Shown here in pieces: positions 1-7,074 of a stretch of DNA of 64,000 nt. The translations under genes were made by a program, and so were the position numbers. This stretch comes from Chloroflexota bacterium (GTDB taxonomy: Bacteria; Chloroflexota; Anaerolineae; UBA4142), in the NCBI GenBank assembly GCA_016219275.1, contig JACRBM010000023.1:1-64000 (forward strand), written 5' to 3'. A model generated the notes under the pieces. It was not told the origin of the DNA and ran no database searches. It was given only the letters and a program-made list of their open reading frames with translations. The number at the start of each line of letters is the position of its first letter. The stretch's first letter is position 1.

Positions 1-99
1 CGGTTCGTGAAACATCCACCAGTGCCGGCTCAACTGCCTGTGGCGGTCTGGATCAATCCGCCCAAACCAGCGGGTGAAGTGGCGGCACCACTTCAGTAA
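1..99 (+). CDS. 3' end of an unidentified gene (partial)
   Basis: Frame 1 is open from the window edge to a TAA at 97-99, giving 32 residues that end in a Pro/Ala/Val-rich tail (VAVWINPPKPAGEVAAPLQ). The codons resemble those of the neighbouring genes. Only this tail is visible, so no family can be named. It could also be a chance open frame. Confidence 0.35.
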   Translation, partial: RFVKHPPVPAQLPVAVWINPPKPAGEVAAPLQ

Positions 100-167
100 A
101 TTCCGAAAAGAGTTGTACCAAACCTATTGACACATTCCGTTATGCCAAACCACGACGCGATGATCGT

Positions 168-482
168 ATGCTCGTTTGGTACGAAGATGCTAATGCCATA
201 AATTTTTTTCTATTTCAGCTCGGAGCGATGGACGAGATTTTAGATCTTGAATCGAATGCTCGTCCGATCAAGAAAAAAAGACCCTCTGTGTATTTCTTTG
301 GTAGACCATTGGCGGTATTTACATTTCAATCGCAGGTCTTGCCAGGAATACACCATATTGAAAGCCCAAGTTCATTTGCGGATTGGGGTGAAATTCTAGT
401 CCTTGGAAATTGTGAGATAGAGAATAAAAATCAATGGAAAATAATCGCGCGATATTCGGATTTTCGTTTGATAAGCAAATAG
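168..482 (+). CDS. Hypothetical protein, N-terminal part of a possible frameshifted gene
   Basis: This 104-residue ORF has no recognisable family. It is rich in aromatic residues and predicted beta strand, and is AT-richer than the genes downstream. It overlaps the next ORF by 49 bases in another frame. Up to about residue 89 (LVLGNCEIEN) it reads like a real protein, and the next ORF carries on naturally from there (NRAIFGFSFDKQ). I see no good Shine-Dalgarno sequence before the ATG. The pair is probably one gene of about 160-170 residues broken by a small insertion near 430-450. Two overlapping genes is the alternative. Confidence 0.45.
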   Translation: MLVWYEDANAINFFLFQLGAMDEILDLESNARPIKKKRPSVYFFGRPLAVFTFQSQVLPGIHHIESPSSFADWGEILVLGNCEIENKNQWKIIARYSDFRLISK

Positions 483-676
483 TTGAAGTTTATCCGCAAG
501 ATTGGTTTAACAAAGGTGATTATGATTTTGGCTATCAATGGATTACGCGTGTCGCGAGAGATGAAGATGGAAAGATCATCGGCGATGGAATTCGCCTAGA
601 CCGCTTCCGGCTCGATGCATCGGGTAGAAATATTGAAACCAAAGGTTTTCAAAGTTCGTACTTTGATTTCGATTAG
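434..676 (+). CDS. Hypothetical protein, C-terminal part of a possible frameshifted gene
   Basis: This 80-residue ORF has a strongly protein-like composition (VEVYPQDWF, GYQWITRVARDEDGKI) and ends at 676, just before the moaB-like gene. No family is recognised. Its ATG lies inside the preceding ORF and has no ribosome-binding site of its own, which favours a frameshift in a single ancestral gene. The local A-rich stretch at 430-450 looks like a short imperfect duplication and could be the lesion or a sequencing error. Confidence 0.5.
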   Translation: MENNRAIFGFSFDKQIVEVYPQDWFNKGDYDFGYQWITRVARDEDGKIIGDGIRLDRFRLDASGRNIETKGFQSSYFDFD

Positions 677-699
677 AACCTTTGGATAGGATGTTGTTC

Positions 700-1239
700 A
701 TGCGTATCGGCATTCTCACCATCAGCGACCGCGCGTCGCAAGGCATTTACGAAGATAAATCGGGTCCCGCGTTGCGTGAAATGGTCGTCCAACATTTCGG
801 CGAAGATGTGGACTTGTACCACATCGTCCCGGACGAATTCATGGAGATCAAGCGCGCACTGCTCAAGTGGTGCGACGACGCGAAACTCGATTTGATTTTG
901 ACAACCGGCGGCACCGGCTTTGCGCCGCGCGATGTAACGCCCGAAGCGACGCGCGTGGTGATCGAACGCGAAGCGCCGGGCTTGGTTTACGCGATGATCG
1001 CGGCAAGTTTGCAGAAAACGCCCTACGCGATGTTGACGCGCATGGTCGCCGGGATTCGCGGGCATACGCTCATCGTGAATTTGCCCGGCAGTCCAAAAGC
1101 CGCGTGCGAAAACCTCGCGGTGATTTTGCCCGCGTTGCCGCACGCCATCGAATTATTGCGCGGCGCGCCGGGCGATCATCATACGTACGAAAATCCGCTC
1201 GACGAAGCGGAACGCAAACGCGAAGTGGCGAGCGACTAA
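700..1239 (+). CDS. MoaB/MogA-like molybdopterin adenylyltransferase
   Basis: A 179-residue protein of the MogA/MoaB fold, which adenylylates molybdopterin before molybdenum insertion in cytoplasmic cofactor synthesis. Visible motifs are ISDRASQG at residues 8-15, the nucleotide-binding TTGGTG at 68-73 followed by PRDVTPEAT, and PGSPKA at 129-134. Length is typical. The start at 700 is preferred over in-frame TTG 682 and ATG 691 because GGATAGG at 684-690 is well spaced and the family begins with the first beta strand RIGILTISD. It is followed by the nitrilase-like gene after 3 bases. No other molybdenum-cofactor gene is in the window. Confidence 0.93.
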   Translation: MRIGILTISDRASQGIYEDKSGPALREMVVQHFGEDVDLYHIVPDEFMEIKRALLKWCDDAKLDLILTTGGTGFAPRDVTPEATRVVIEREAPGLVYAMIAASLQKTPYAMLTRMVAGIRGHTLIVNLPGSPKAACENLAVILPALPHAIELLRGAPGDHHTYENPLDEAERKREVASD

Positions 1240-1242
1240 TCC

Positions 1243-2124
1243 ATGAGCATCACCGTCTCCGCCGTCCAACTCGCGTTCACGCTCGCGAGTTCACCGCAAG
1301 AATTTTACGACCGCGTGTATCCGCCGATTCAGCGCGCCGTACAAGATGGCGCGCAAGTGGTCGTGCTCCCTAATTATGCCGGCTTGATGCTGTTGGGTGT
1401 CGCCGCGCCGTCGGAACAAAAGACGCTCGCATTGGGCGAGATTGCGCGCGCGGGCAGGTTCGCGACCGTCGGTGATTTGTTGCGCGCGACCGCGCCGACT
1501 ATCCGGATTTTTTATCTCCACTTGTTTCAGTCGCTCGCTGAACGCGCGCGGGTGTTTATCGCGCCAGGCACGGTGGTCGAGTGGCAAGGCGGTCGGTTGT
1601 TCAACACCGCGTATCTGTTTTCGCCGGAGGGACACATTGTCGGCGCGCAAAAACAAACGCATCGTTCGCCACGCGAAATCGGCTGGGGTTTGGATCAAGG
1701 GAGTGAACTCGCGGTGTGGGACATTGGCTTGGCGCGTGTCGGCATCGTCGTCGGCACGGACGTGGCGTATCCCGAAGTCGCGCGAATTCTCGTTCAGCAA
1801 AACGCGAATCTACTATTGCATCCTGCCGCATATCCGACATGGAACGACGACGCGTTGTTGCTCGACCTTTGGCGCGAGACGCAGACGAATGGCGTGTGCG
1901 GCGCGCAGGCGTGCGCGGTCGGCGAGTTTCGCGGCAAGTCCGCCTTGTATGCGCCGATTGAAATGACCCGTGCGCGTACGGGAATTGTCGCGCAATCCAC
2001 CGTCGCCGATGACGAGTGCGTCGTCACCGCGCCGCTCGAGGTAGACGCGTGCCCGTTGAACGGTGCGCGCAACCATCGCGGATTTTTCGCGCGCGAATTG
2101 CCGCGGGCGTATCGAGGCATGTAG
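1243..2124 (+). CDS. Nitrilase-fold protein lacking the catalytic residues
   Basis: A 293-residue protein of the carbon-nitrogen hydrolase fold (FNTAYLFSPEGHIVG at 120-134 is typical). In active members the catalytic triad is Glu-Lys-Cys. Here the Glu position in the LPNYAGL segment is Asn44, and the Cys of the usual CYDxxFPE motif is Gly171 in GTDVAYPEVAR. The Lys region reads AQKQTH, so Lys137 is shifted or replaced by Gln138. The protein therefore looks like a pseudo-enzyme, perhaps a partner of the adjacent paralogue, whose start lies 2 bases after this stop. This residue assignment is by eye. Confidence 0.85.
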   Translation: MSITVSAVQLAFTLASSPQEFYDRVYPPIQRAVQDGAQVVVLPNYAGLMLLGVAAPSEQKTLALGEIARAGRFATVGDLLRATAPTIRIFYLHLFQSLAERARVFIAPGTVVEWQGGRLFNTAYLFSPEGHIVGAQKQTHRSPREIGWGLDQGSELAVWDIGLARVGIVVGTDVAYPEVARILVQQNANLLLHPAAYPTWNDDALLLDLWRETQTNGVCGAQACAVGEFRGKSALYAPIEMTRARTGIVAQSTVADDECVVTAPLEVDACPLNGARNHRGFFARELPRAYRGM

Positions 2125-2126
2125 CG

Positions 2127-3149
2127 ATGCCGCTTCAGGGTCAATTTCGTTCTGCCGCGTTACGCGCGTCGCTCGCGCTCAAAGCTAATCCGCGCGCGGT
2201 GAACGCGGCATTGAGCAAACGCGCCTCGCAGCGTCCGCGCCTGCCCACGCGCGATCGCGTCACGGTCGCCGCGATTCAAATGCCGCTCTTGTTGGTGCAC
2301 GAGGTCGCGCCGTTCGTCGAGCAATGCGAACGGCTCGCGTGGCAAGCCGTCGAGCGCGGCGCGCAACTGATCGTGTTTCCCGAATACAGCGGTCTGCCGT
2401 TGCTGGGATTGTTGCCGAGTCTGCGCGATCTCGCCGGGTTGAGTGCGCCGTTCGCCCAGGTCATCGCGGAACCGGACACGCGCGCGTTTCTGCCGTTGAG
2501 CCAACGCCTCTTTGAAACGCTTGGCGCGACGCTCGCTGCGCGATTCAGCGTTTACGTGATGATGGGCACGACGATCACGAATGACAGCGCGGGCAGATTG
2601 TTCAACACCGCGTTTCTATTCAGCCCCGAAGGTCGGCGCGCCGGAACCTGGGACAAGTTGTTCGCCGCCGAGCACGAAGCCGACTGGATGATTCCCGGCG
2701 AAGATTTGCGCGTGTTGACCTTGCCTTTCGCGCAGATCAGTGTTTTGCTGGGCGCGGATTGCCAATACTGGGAAGCCGCGCGTCTAGCCATGTTGCGCGG
2801 CGCAGATATCATCTTGTCCGCGAGCGGCGAGCCGCGTGCGAACGAAGCCACCGCCGGTTTGCGCGGCATGGCGAGCCGCGCGCAAGAAAGTCTCGCGTTC
2901 GGCGTGCAAGCGCGCGCGGTGACCGAATTGTTTGGATTGAGTTGGGGCGGTCCGAGTGCGATCCTCGCGCCGGTCGGACTGCGCCAAACGACGAGCGCGT
3001 TTGTGGCGCGTACCCATACGCCGAATGTCGAAGAGGTGATCGTCGCCGATTTGGATCTGGCGGCGCTGCGCGAATTGCGCGACGCGCAACCGCGCGATTG
3101 GAATGTGGAACTGTATCGCAAATATTTGGCACGCGGGTTCGAGGTCTAG
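2127..3149 (+). CDS. Nitrilase-fold amidohydrolase paralogue with displaced cysteine
   Basis: A 340-residue carbon-nitrogen hydrolase-like protein, paralogous to its upstream neighbour. The general-base Glu86 (FPEYSG) and Lys177 (WDKLF) are present. The cysteine expected before Tyr-Asp is Gly209, and a cysteine sits three residues later in GADCQYWEAAR (Cys212). Whether Cys212 can act as nucleophile is unknown. The start at 2127 is chosen because AGG at 2115-2117 is 9 bases upstream and the previous stop is at 2124. The longer upstream frame is a shadow. About 45 residues precede the fold, more than usual. The two genes are probably co-translated. Confidence 0.87.
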   Translation: MPLQGQFRSAALRASLALKANPRAVNAALSKRASQRPRLPTRDRVTVAAIQMPLLLVHEVAPFVEQCERLAWQAVERGAQLIVFPEYSGLPLLGLLPSLRDLAGLSAPFAQVIAEPDTRAFLPLSQRLFETLGATLAARFSVYVMMGTTITNDSAGRLFNTAFLFSPEGRRAGTWDKLFAAEHEADWMIPGEDLRVLTLPFAQISVLLGADCQYWEAARLAMLRGADIILSASGEPRANEATAGLRGMASRAQESLAFGVQARAVTELFGLSWGGPSAILAPVGLRQTTSAFVARTHTPNVEEVIVADLDLAALRELRDAQPRDWNVELYRKYLARGFEV

Positions 3150-3154
3150 TCGCG

Positions 3155-3769
3155 ATGGAATTGTTTCTCACTGGCATCCTGGTTGGTTTCTCGATTGCCG
3201 CGCCGGTCGGACCGATCGGCGTACTGTGCATTCGCCGAACGTTGGCGGAGGGACGCGCCGCCGGCTTGGTGTCTGGTCTCGGCGCGGCAACTGCCGACGC
3301 AATGTACGGCACGATTGCCGGATTCGGACTGACGCTTGTATCGAGCGCGCTCGTGAGCCAACAAATGTGGCTGCGTTTGATCGGCGGCGCGTTCCTGTTA
3401 TATCTGGGTGTGCGGACATTTCTCGCGCAACCCGCCGATCGCGCGGCGAGCGCGGAAGGACGCGGTTTGCTCGGCGCGTACGCCTCGACGTTTTTCCTGA
3501 CTGTGACCAACCCAATGACGATCTTGTCTTTCGTCGCGATTTTTGCCGGCGTTGGATTGGCGAATGCGGCGGGCGATTACGTCGCCGCGGCGATGCTCGT
3601 CGCCGGCGTGTTTCTCGGTTCCGCGTTGTGGTGGCTCACGTTGAGCGGCGGCGTCGGATTGTTTCGCAACAAATTCGATCAACGCGCACTCGGCTGGGTC
3701 AATCGCGTGTCTGGCGTGATCGTCGCCGTCTTTGGTCTTGTCGCGCTCGTATCGTTGTGGAGTGTTTGA
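3155..3769 (+). CDS. LysE/RhtB-family amino-acid exporter
   Basis: A 204-residue integral membrane protein with about six hydrophobic segments and the family's N-terminal signature GFSIAAPVGPIGVLCIRR (residues 10-27). LysE-type proteins export amino acids or related small cations. The start at 3155 follows the previous stop by 5 bases and begins exactly at the family N-terminus. It is the last gene of the 0.7-3.8 kb co-oriented run, so export of a product of the nitrilase-like pair is conceivable, but this is only inference. Confidence 0.92.
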   Translation: MELFLTGILVGFSIAAPVGPIGVLCIRRTLAEGRAAGLVSGLGAATADAMYGTIAGFGLTLVSSALVSQQMWLRLIGGAFLLYLGVRTFLAQPADRAASAEGRGLLGAYASTFFLTVTNPMTILSFVAIFAGVGLANAAGDYVAAAMLVAGVFLGSALWWLTLSGGVGLFRNKFDQRALGWVNRVSGVIVAVFGLVALVSLWSV

Positions 3770-3808
3770 GAAACAAAGAGGACTAGCATTATCTAGAAAA
3801 TTCTTTCT

Positions 3809-3875
3809 CCCACGAAGGACACCAACGGCACGAATTTGTCAAACATTTTTCAGTGATCTTCGTGCGCTTCGTGGG
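3809..3875. repeat. Imperfect inverted repeat, CACGAAGG family, copy 1
   Basis: The left arm CCCACGAAGGACACC and the right arm TTCGTGCGCTTCGTGGG pair across a loop of about 25 bases. A second member lies at 39089-39160 with the same left arm. It sits between the lysE-like and cupin genes and is followed by an A/T-rich stretch. Confidence 0.75.
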
Positions 3876-3899
3876 AAAAAATCTTTTTCATACAATATG

Positions 3900-3951
3900 T
3901 TCGCCGATCAAAAAAAATCATGTGAAATTGTGGGGCAATTTTCCAAATTGC
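3900..3951. repeat. GGGGCAATTTTCCAAATTGC palindrome family, copy 1
   Basis: About 52 bases that recur at 47780-47830. Both copies begin TTCGCC(A/G)ATCAAAA and end in the short palindrome GCAATTTTCCAAATTGC. Both lie 19-43 bases upstream of a start codon, here the cupin at 3970. Confidence 0.8.
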
Positions 3952-3969
3952 TCGCTTCTGGGAGAGGGC

Positions 3970-4377
3970 ATGACAAAACCGTTCATCGCAGACCGCCGCA
4001 AGATTCAAAAATTTTCAGACAAGGAACTTGTCAATCTCAATCTATTCGACGGCGACGCGTTCTTCGGTCGCCTGCTGTGTTTCTCGCGTGGTCAGGTCGT
4101 GCGCTATCATCGCCACGAACATACCGACGAAGTATTCGACGTGCTTGAAGGCGAGGGCACGATCTTGATTGACGGCGGCGAAGTGCGCGGCACGGCTGGG
4201 ACGATTCTCTACGTGCCTGCCGGCATCGAGCATGGTTTTCGCGCGGATGGCACCGAAGAATGGATCGTGCGCGAGACGGTCCACGAACGCGTGTACGCGG
4301 GACGCGCCGCAAAGATGGTTCTGCGCGCGCTGCTCAAACGATTGCCGTTGATCGGCAAAAGGTGGAGTAGTGGATAG
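3970..4377 (+). CDS. Small cupin-domain protein
   Basis: A 135-residue single-domain cupin. The metal-binding motif 1 is visible as RYHRHEHTDEVFDVLEGEG (about residues 40-58), and motif 2 contains PAGIEHGF (about 84-91), giving the His/Glu set that binds a divalent metal. Function within the cupins cannot be fixed from sequence. The start has a strong GGGAGAGGG just upstream. The gene overlaps the Crp-like regulator by 8 bases, so the two are translationally coupled and the cupin may sense or process the regulator's effector. Confidence 0.88.
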   Translation: MTKPFIADRRKIQKFSDKELVNLNLFDGDAFFGRLLCFSRGQVVRYHRHEHTDEVFDVLEGEGTILIDGGEVRGTAGTILYVPAGIEHGFRADGTEEWIVRETVHERVYAGRAAKMVLRALLKRLPLIGKRWSSG

Positions 4378-5026
4378 TACTGCCGCGCTCGATGCGTTGA
4401 AAAGCCAACCGTACTTTGTCGCGCTGGATCATGTCGAACTCGAACGCCTCGCGCGGACATTGGTCGAGCGGTCGTACGATAAAGACCAGATTATTTTTCT
4501 CGAAGGCGAGCCGTGCCAGGGCTTGTACATATTGCGCGAGGGATTGGTGAAAATCTACAAACTCTCGGATGAAGGACGCGAACAGATTTTGCGCTTTATG
4601 AGTCCCGGCGAATCGTTCAACGAAGTCGCGGTGTTCGACGGCGGACCCAACCCAGCGAACGTCTCGGCAGTCCAGGCGAGTACGCTCTGGATCGTACCGA
4701 GCGCGAGCGTGGTGGACTTGATCACGCGCCGTCCCGAAGTCGCGCTCGCGGTGATTCGTAACCTGGGTGCGCGCATACGCCATCTCGTCACGCTCGTCGA
4801 GGATTTGGCGTTGCGGCACGTAACCGCGCGTCTAGCAAAACTGTTGCTCGAAACCGCGACGAGTCGCCAACCCGCGTTGACGCAACAAGAAATGGCATCG
4901 CGACTCGGCACGGTGCGCGAAATGATCGGACGTTCTCTGCGGCAGATGGAATCGAAAGGGCTGATCAAAACCGAGCGCGGCAAAATTGTGATCGTGGATC
5001 GCAAGGGCTTGGAAAAGTTGGTGTGA
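4370..5026 (+). CDS. Crp/Fnr-family transcriptional regulator
   Basis: A 218-residue protein with an N-terminal cyclic-nucleotide-binding-like beta barrel (about residues 15-125, with GEPCQGLYILREGLVKIY) and a C-terminal Crp-type winged helix (about 145-218, LTQQEMASRLGTVREMIGRS). It starts with GTG inside the cupin gene. There is no Fnr-type N-terminal cysteine cluster, so it is not an Fe-S oxygen sensor. The phosphate-binding pocket is not clearly conserved by eye, so the ligand is unknown. A terminator follows at 5034. Confidence 0.93.
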   Translation: MDSTAALDALKSQPYFVALDHVELERLARTLVERSYDKDQIIFLEGEPCQGLYILREGLVKIYKLSDEGREQILRFMSPGESFNEVAVFDGGPNPANVSAVQASTLWIVPSASVVDLITRRPEVALAVIRNLGARIRHLVTLVEDLALRHVTARLAKLLLETATSRQPALTQQEMASRLGTVREMIGRSLRQMESKGLIKTERGKIVIVDRKGLEKLV

Positions 5027-5033
5027 GGTAATC

Positions 5034-5066
5034 AACCCGAAGGCGGTTTGCCCGCTTCGGGTTTTT
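5034..5066 (+). terminator. Rho-independent terminator after the Crp-like gene
   Basis: The stem AACCCGAAG...CTTCGGGTT, with an inner GGC/GCC pairing, is followed by TTTTT. It lies 7 bases after the regulator stop and 12 bases before dinB. Confidence 0.85.
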
Positions 5067-5077
5067 ACATTTAATCA

Positions 5078-6124
5078 ATGAGACAAATCCTTCACCTCGA
5101 CCTGGACGCGTTTTTCGCGTCGGTTGAGGTTTTACTCAACCCCGAACTAGTAGACAAACCGCTCATTGTCGCGTGGGATGGACCGCGCAGTGTGGTCACG
5201 ACCGCATCCTATCCCGCGCGCAAATTCGGCGTCCATAGCGCGATGCCGCTTGCGCAAGCAGTCCGGCTCTGTCCGCAGGCGATCATCGTGCCGCCGCGTC
5301 GCGGCGTCTACTCGGAGTACTCGCAACGCGTGATGAATATTCTGCGCGAGCATTCGCCGCTCGTCGAGCAAGTTTCGATTGACGAGGCGTACGTCGAAAT
5401 CGAGCCCGACCGCGACGCGGTCCAAGTCGCGCGCGCAATTCAACAGCGCATCAAGAACGAAGTCGGACTCGATTGCACGGTCGCGGTCGCAAGCAACAAA
5501 CTCGTGTCGAAAATCGCGTGCAACATGGTCAAGCCGCGCGGGTTGATCGTCGTGTCGCCGGGCGAGGAAGCGAACTATCTCGCGCTCTTGCCGATTGACA
5601 AACTTCCGGGCGCGGGCAAAGCGACGCGCGCCAAACTCGCGCGCTGGCAAGTGCAAACGATTGGCGATCTGGCGCACGTGCCGGTTGAAGAACTGCGCGC
5701 GGCGTTCGGCAAGACCGGCGTTTACTTGCACGACGCGGCGAACGGGCGCGACGATTCGAGCATCGTGACGGATTGGAAGCCGAAATCGGTGAGCCAGGAA
5801 AATACGTTCGAGCGCGATATTCGCGATCACGCGCAAATCGAAAAATGGATCGCGGACATGAGCGCGGGCGTTGCGCACGAATTGAAACACGAGGGTTATC
5901 TCGCGCGCACCGTCGTGTTGAAACTGCGCTATGGCGATTTCACAACACTTACGCGACAAACAACCTTGCGCGCGCCGACCGCTGATGCTGACGAGATCGA
6001 AGTCTGCGCGATGCGTTTGTTGCGCGAACACTGGGACCAAAAACGCGCCCTCCGCCTAGTCGGCGTGGGCGCGCACAATTTGATTGAAGAATCCGGCGTG
6101 TGGCAGATGGAGTTGGAAGTGTGA
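5078..6124 (+). CDS. dinB: DNA polymerase IV (Y-family translesion polymerase)
   Basis: A 348-residue Y-family polymerase. The catalytic carboxylates are visible in LDLDAFFASVE (residues 6-16) and SIDEAYVE (about 101-108). The thumb helix-hairpin-helix region (LPGAGKATRAKL) and little-finger domain follow, with normal family length. It copies past damaged template bases in the cytoplasm. It has its own start after the terminator at 5034. No SOS box was recognised upstream. It converges with the PAP2 gene. Confidence 0.96.
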   Translation: MRQILHLDLDAFFASVEVLLNPELVDKPLIVAWDGPRSVVTTASYPARKFGVHSAMPLAQAVRLCPQAIIVPPRRGVYSEYSQRVMNILREHSPLVEQVSIDEAYVEIEPDRDAVQVARAIQQRIKNEVGLDCTVAVASNKLVSKIACNMVKPRGLIVVSPGEEANYLALLPIDKLPGAGKATRAKLARWQVQTIGDLAHVPVEELRAAFGKTGVYLHDAANGRDDSSIVTDWKPKSVSQENTFERDIRDHAQIEKWIADMSAGVAHELKHEGYLARTVVLKLRYGDFTTLTRQTTLRAPTADADEIEVCAMRLLREHWDQKRALRLVGVGAHNLIEESGVWQMELEV

Positions 6125-6131
6125 GGACTTG

Positions 6132-6168
6132 CCTCACCTAACCTCTCCCCTGCGGAGAGAGGAACTGA
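6132..6168. repeat. CT-rich hairpin overlapping the PAP2 3' end
   Basis: An imperfect palindrome of the form CCTCACCTAACCTCTCC...GGAGAGAGGAACTGAG. It resembles the palindrome inside the S9 peptidase gene at 28704. It encodes the last residues of the PAP2-like protein and also lies between convergent genes. Confidence 0.7.
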
Positions 6169-7018
6169 GCCGCATCGTCACAAACATCCACGGTGCGCCC
6201 ACGCCAATCCACAAACCAATCACCGCATAGCGGATGAACGAAAAGATGTCGCCTGGCGGCAAAAGCGGTTTGATGCCGAGACGCAAAGCCATTACTATCG
6301 CAAGCGCCAGTGCGAATTTCACGATTTGCTTCCACCACTCGCCGCGCGGATCGAACCGCACGACCTGAGTCTCGATCATCAAGCCGATGTTAAAACCCAG
6401 CATCGCACCAAGCGAAACAGCGGATTCGGGATTCAGCATGATCGCGGCGAGCAGGAGGGGCCAGCCAATCGCCATCACCCACAACATCACGCGCGGACGC
6501 GCGGCGAAGCGCTCGACCACTCTCCCGCGCACGACGACCGCGAGAACGAGCAAACCGATGAGGAGACTCGCAAGCACATCGGTCGGATAATGCGCGCCGA
6601 GATACACACGCGCAGATGCGATCATCACCACCGCGCAAATTGCCCAGACCCACAACGCACGATTGCGAAACTGGGTTGCGAGATAACCCCACAAGATCAA
6701 TACATCCAGCGTGCCCGCGCTCGGGAAACTCGAATCGGGTTGGTGATCGAGATCGCGCACACGACGATCCAGATCATACGGGCGCGTTTCGCCGGTCACA
6801 TTCTTGAGAAAGCGCGAGAGAAATTCGGTAGAGGTAAACAGAATCAAAAGCGATGCCCCGATCCGTTTGTCAATACACCACCACACGATCGGCAAAACAA
6901 GCAACATGAATTCTTCGGACTGCAAGAGGTTGAACGTGTTGAAAACAGCATCGAGCGCTGGATTCAAGGATTGGAACCAGAGCGTAAACGCGATTTGTGC
7001 TTGAAGCAGGTCGGTCAT
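6134..7018 (-). CDS. PAP2-superfamily membrane phosphatase-like protein with altered PSGH motif
   Basis: A 294-residue integral membrane protein with PAP2 motifs: KNVTGETRP at 72-80 for motif 1, FPSAG at 98-102 for motif 2, and ARVYLGAHYPTDV at 136-148 for motif 3. The catalytic PSGH of motif 2 is changed to PSAG, so the proton-donor His is absent while the motif-3 His is kept. Four or more membrane segments follow. Start 7018 has GAGGAG 7 bases upstream. The last 12 residues are encoded by the repeat at 6132. Function is uncertain because of the missing His. Confidence 0.88.
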   Translation of the reverse strand: MTDLLQAQIAFTLWFQSLNPALDAVFNTFNLLQSEEFMLLVLPIVWWCIDKRIGASLLILFTSTEFLSRFLKNVTGETRPYDLDRRVRDLDHQPDSSFPSAGTLDVLILWGYLATQFRNRALWVWAICAVVMIASARVYLGAHYPTDVLASLLIGLLVLAVVVRGRVVERFAARPRVMLWVMAIGWPLLLAAIMLNPESAVSLGAMLGFNIGLMIETQVVRFDPRGEWWKQIVKFALALAIVMALRLGIKPLLPPGDIFSFIRYAVIGLWIGVGAPWMFVTMRLSSSLRRGEVR

Positions 7019-7074
7019 CGGTGACTCCTCAGTGTACGATGTTACGGACAATTGTCATGTGAATTTATCGTGGA

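Noticed and set aside
673-6040. Long open frames on the opposite strand of MoaB, nitrilase-like, LysE and DinB genes
   Set aside because: They are shadows from GCG/CGC-rich codons: Arg/Ala-rich, no family motifs, no ribosome-binding sites.
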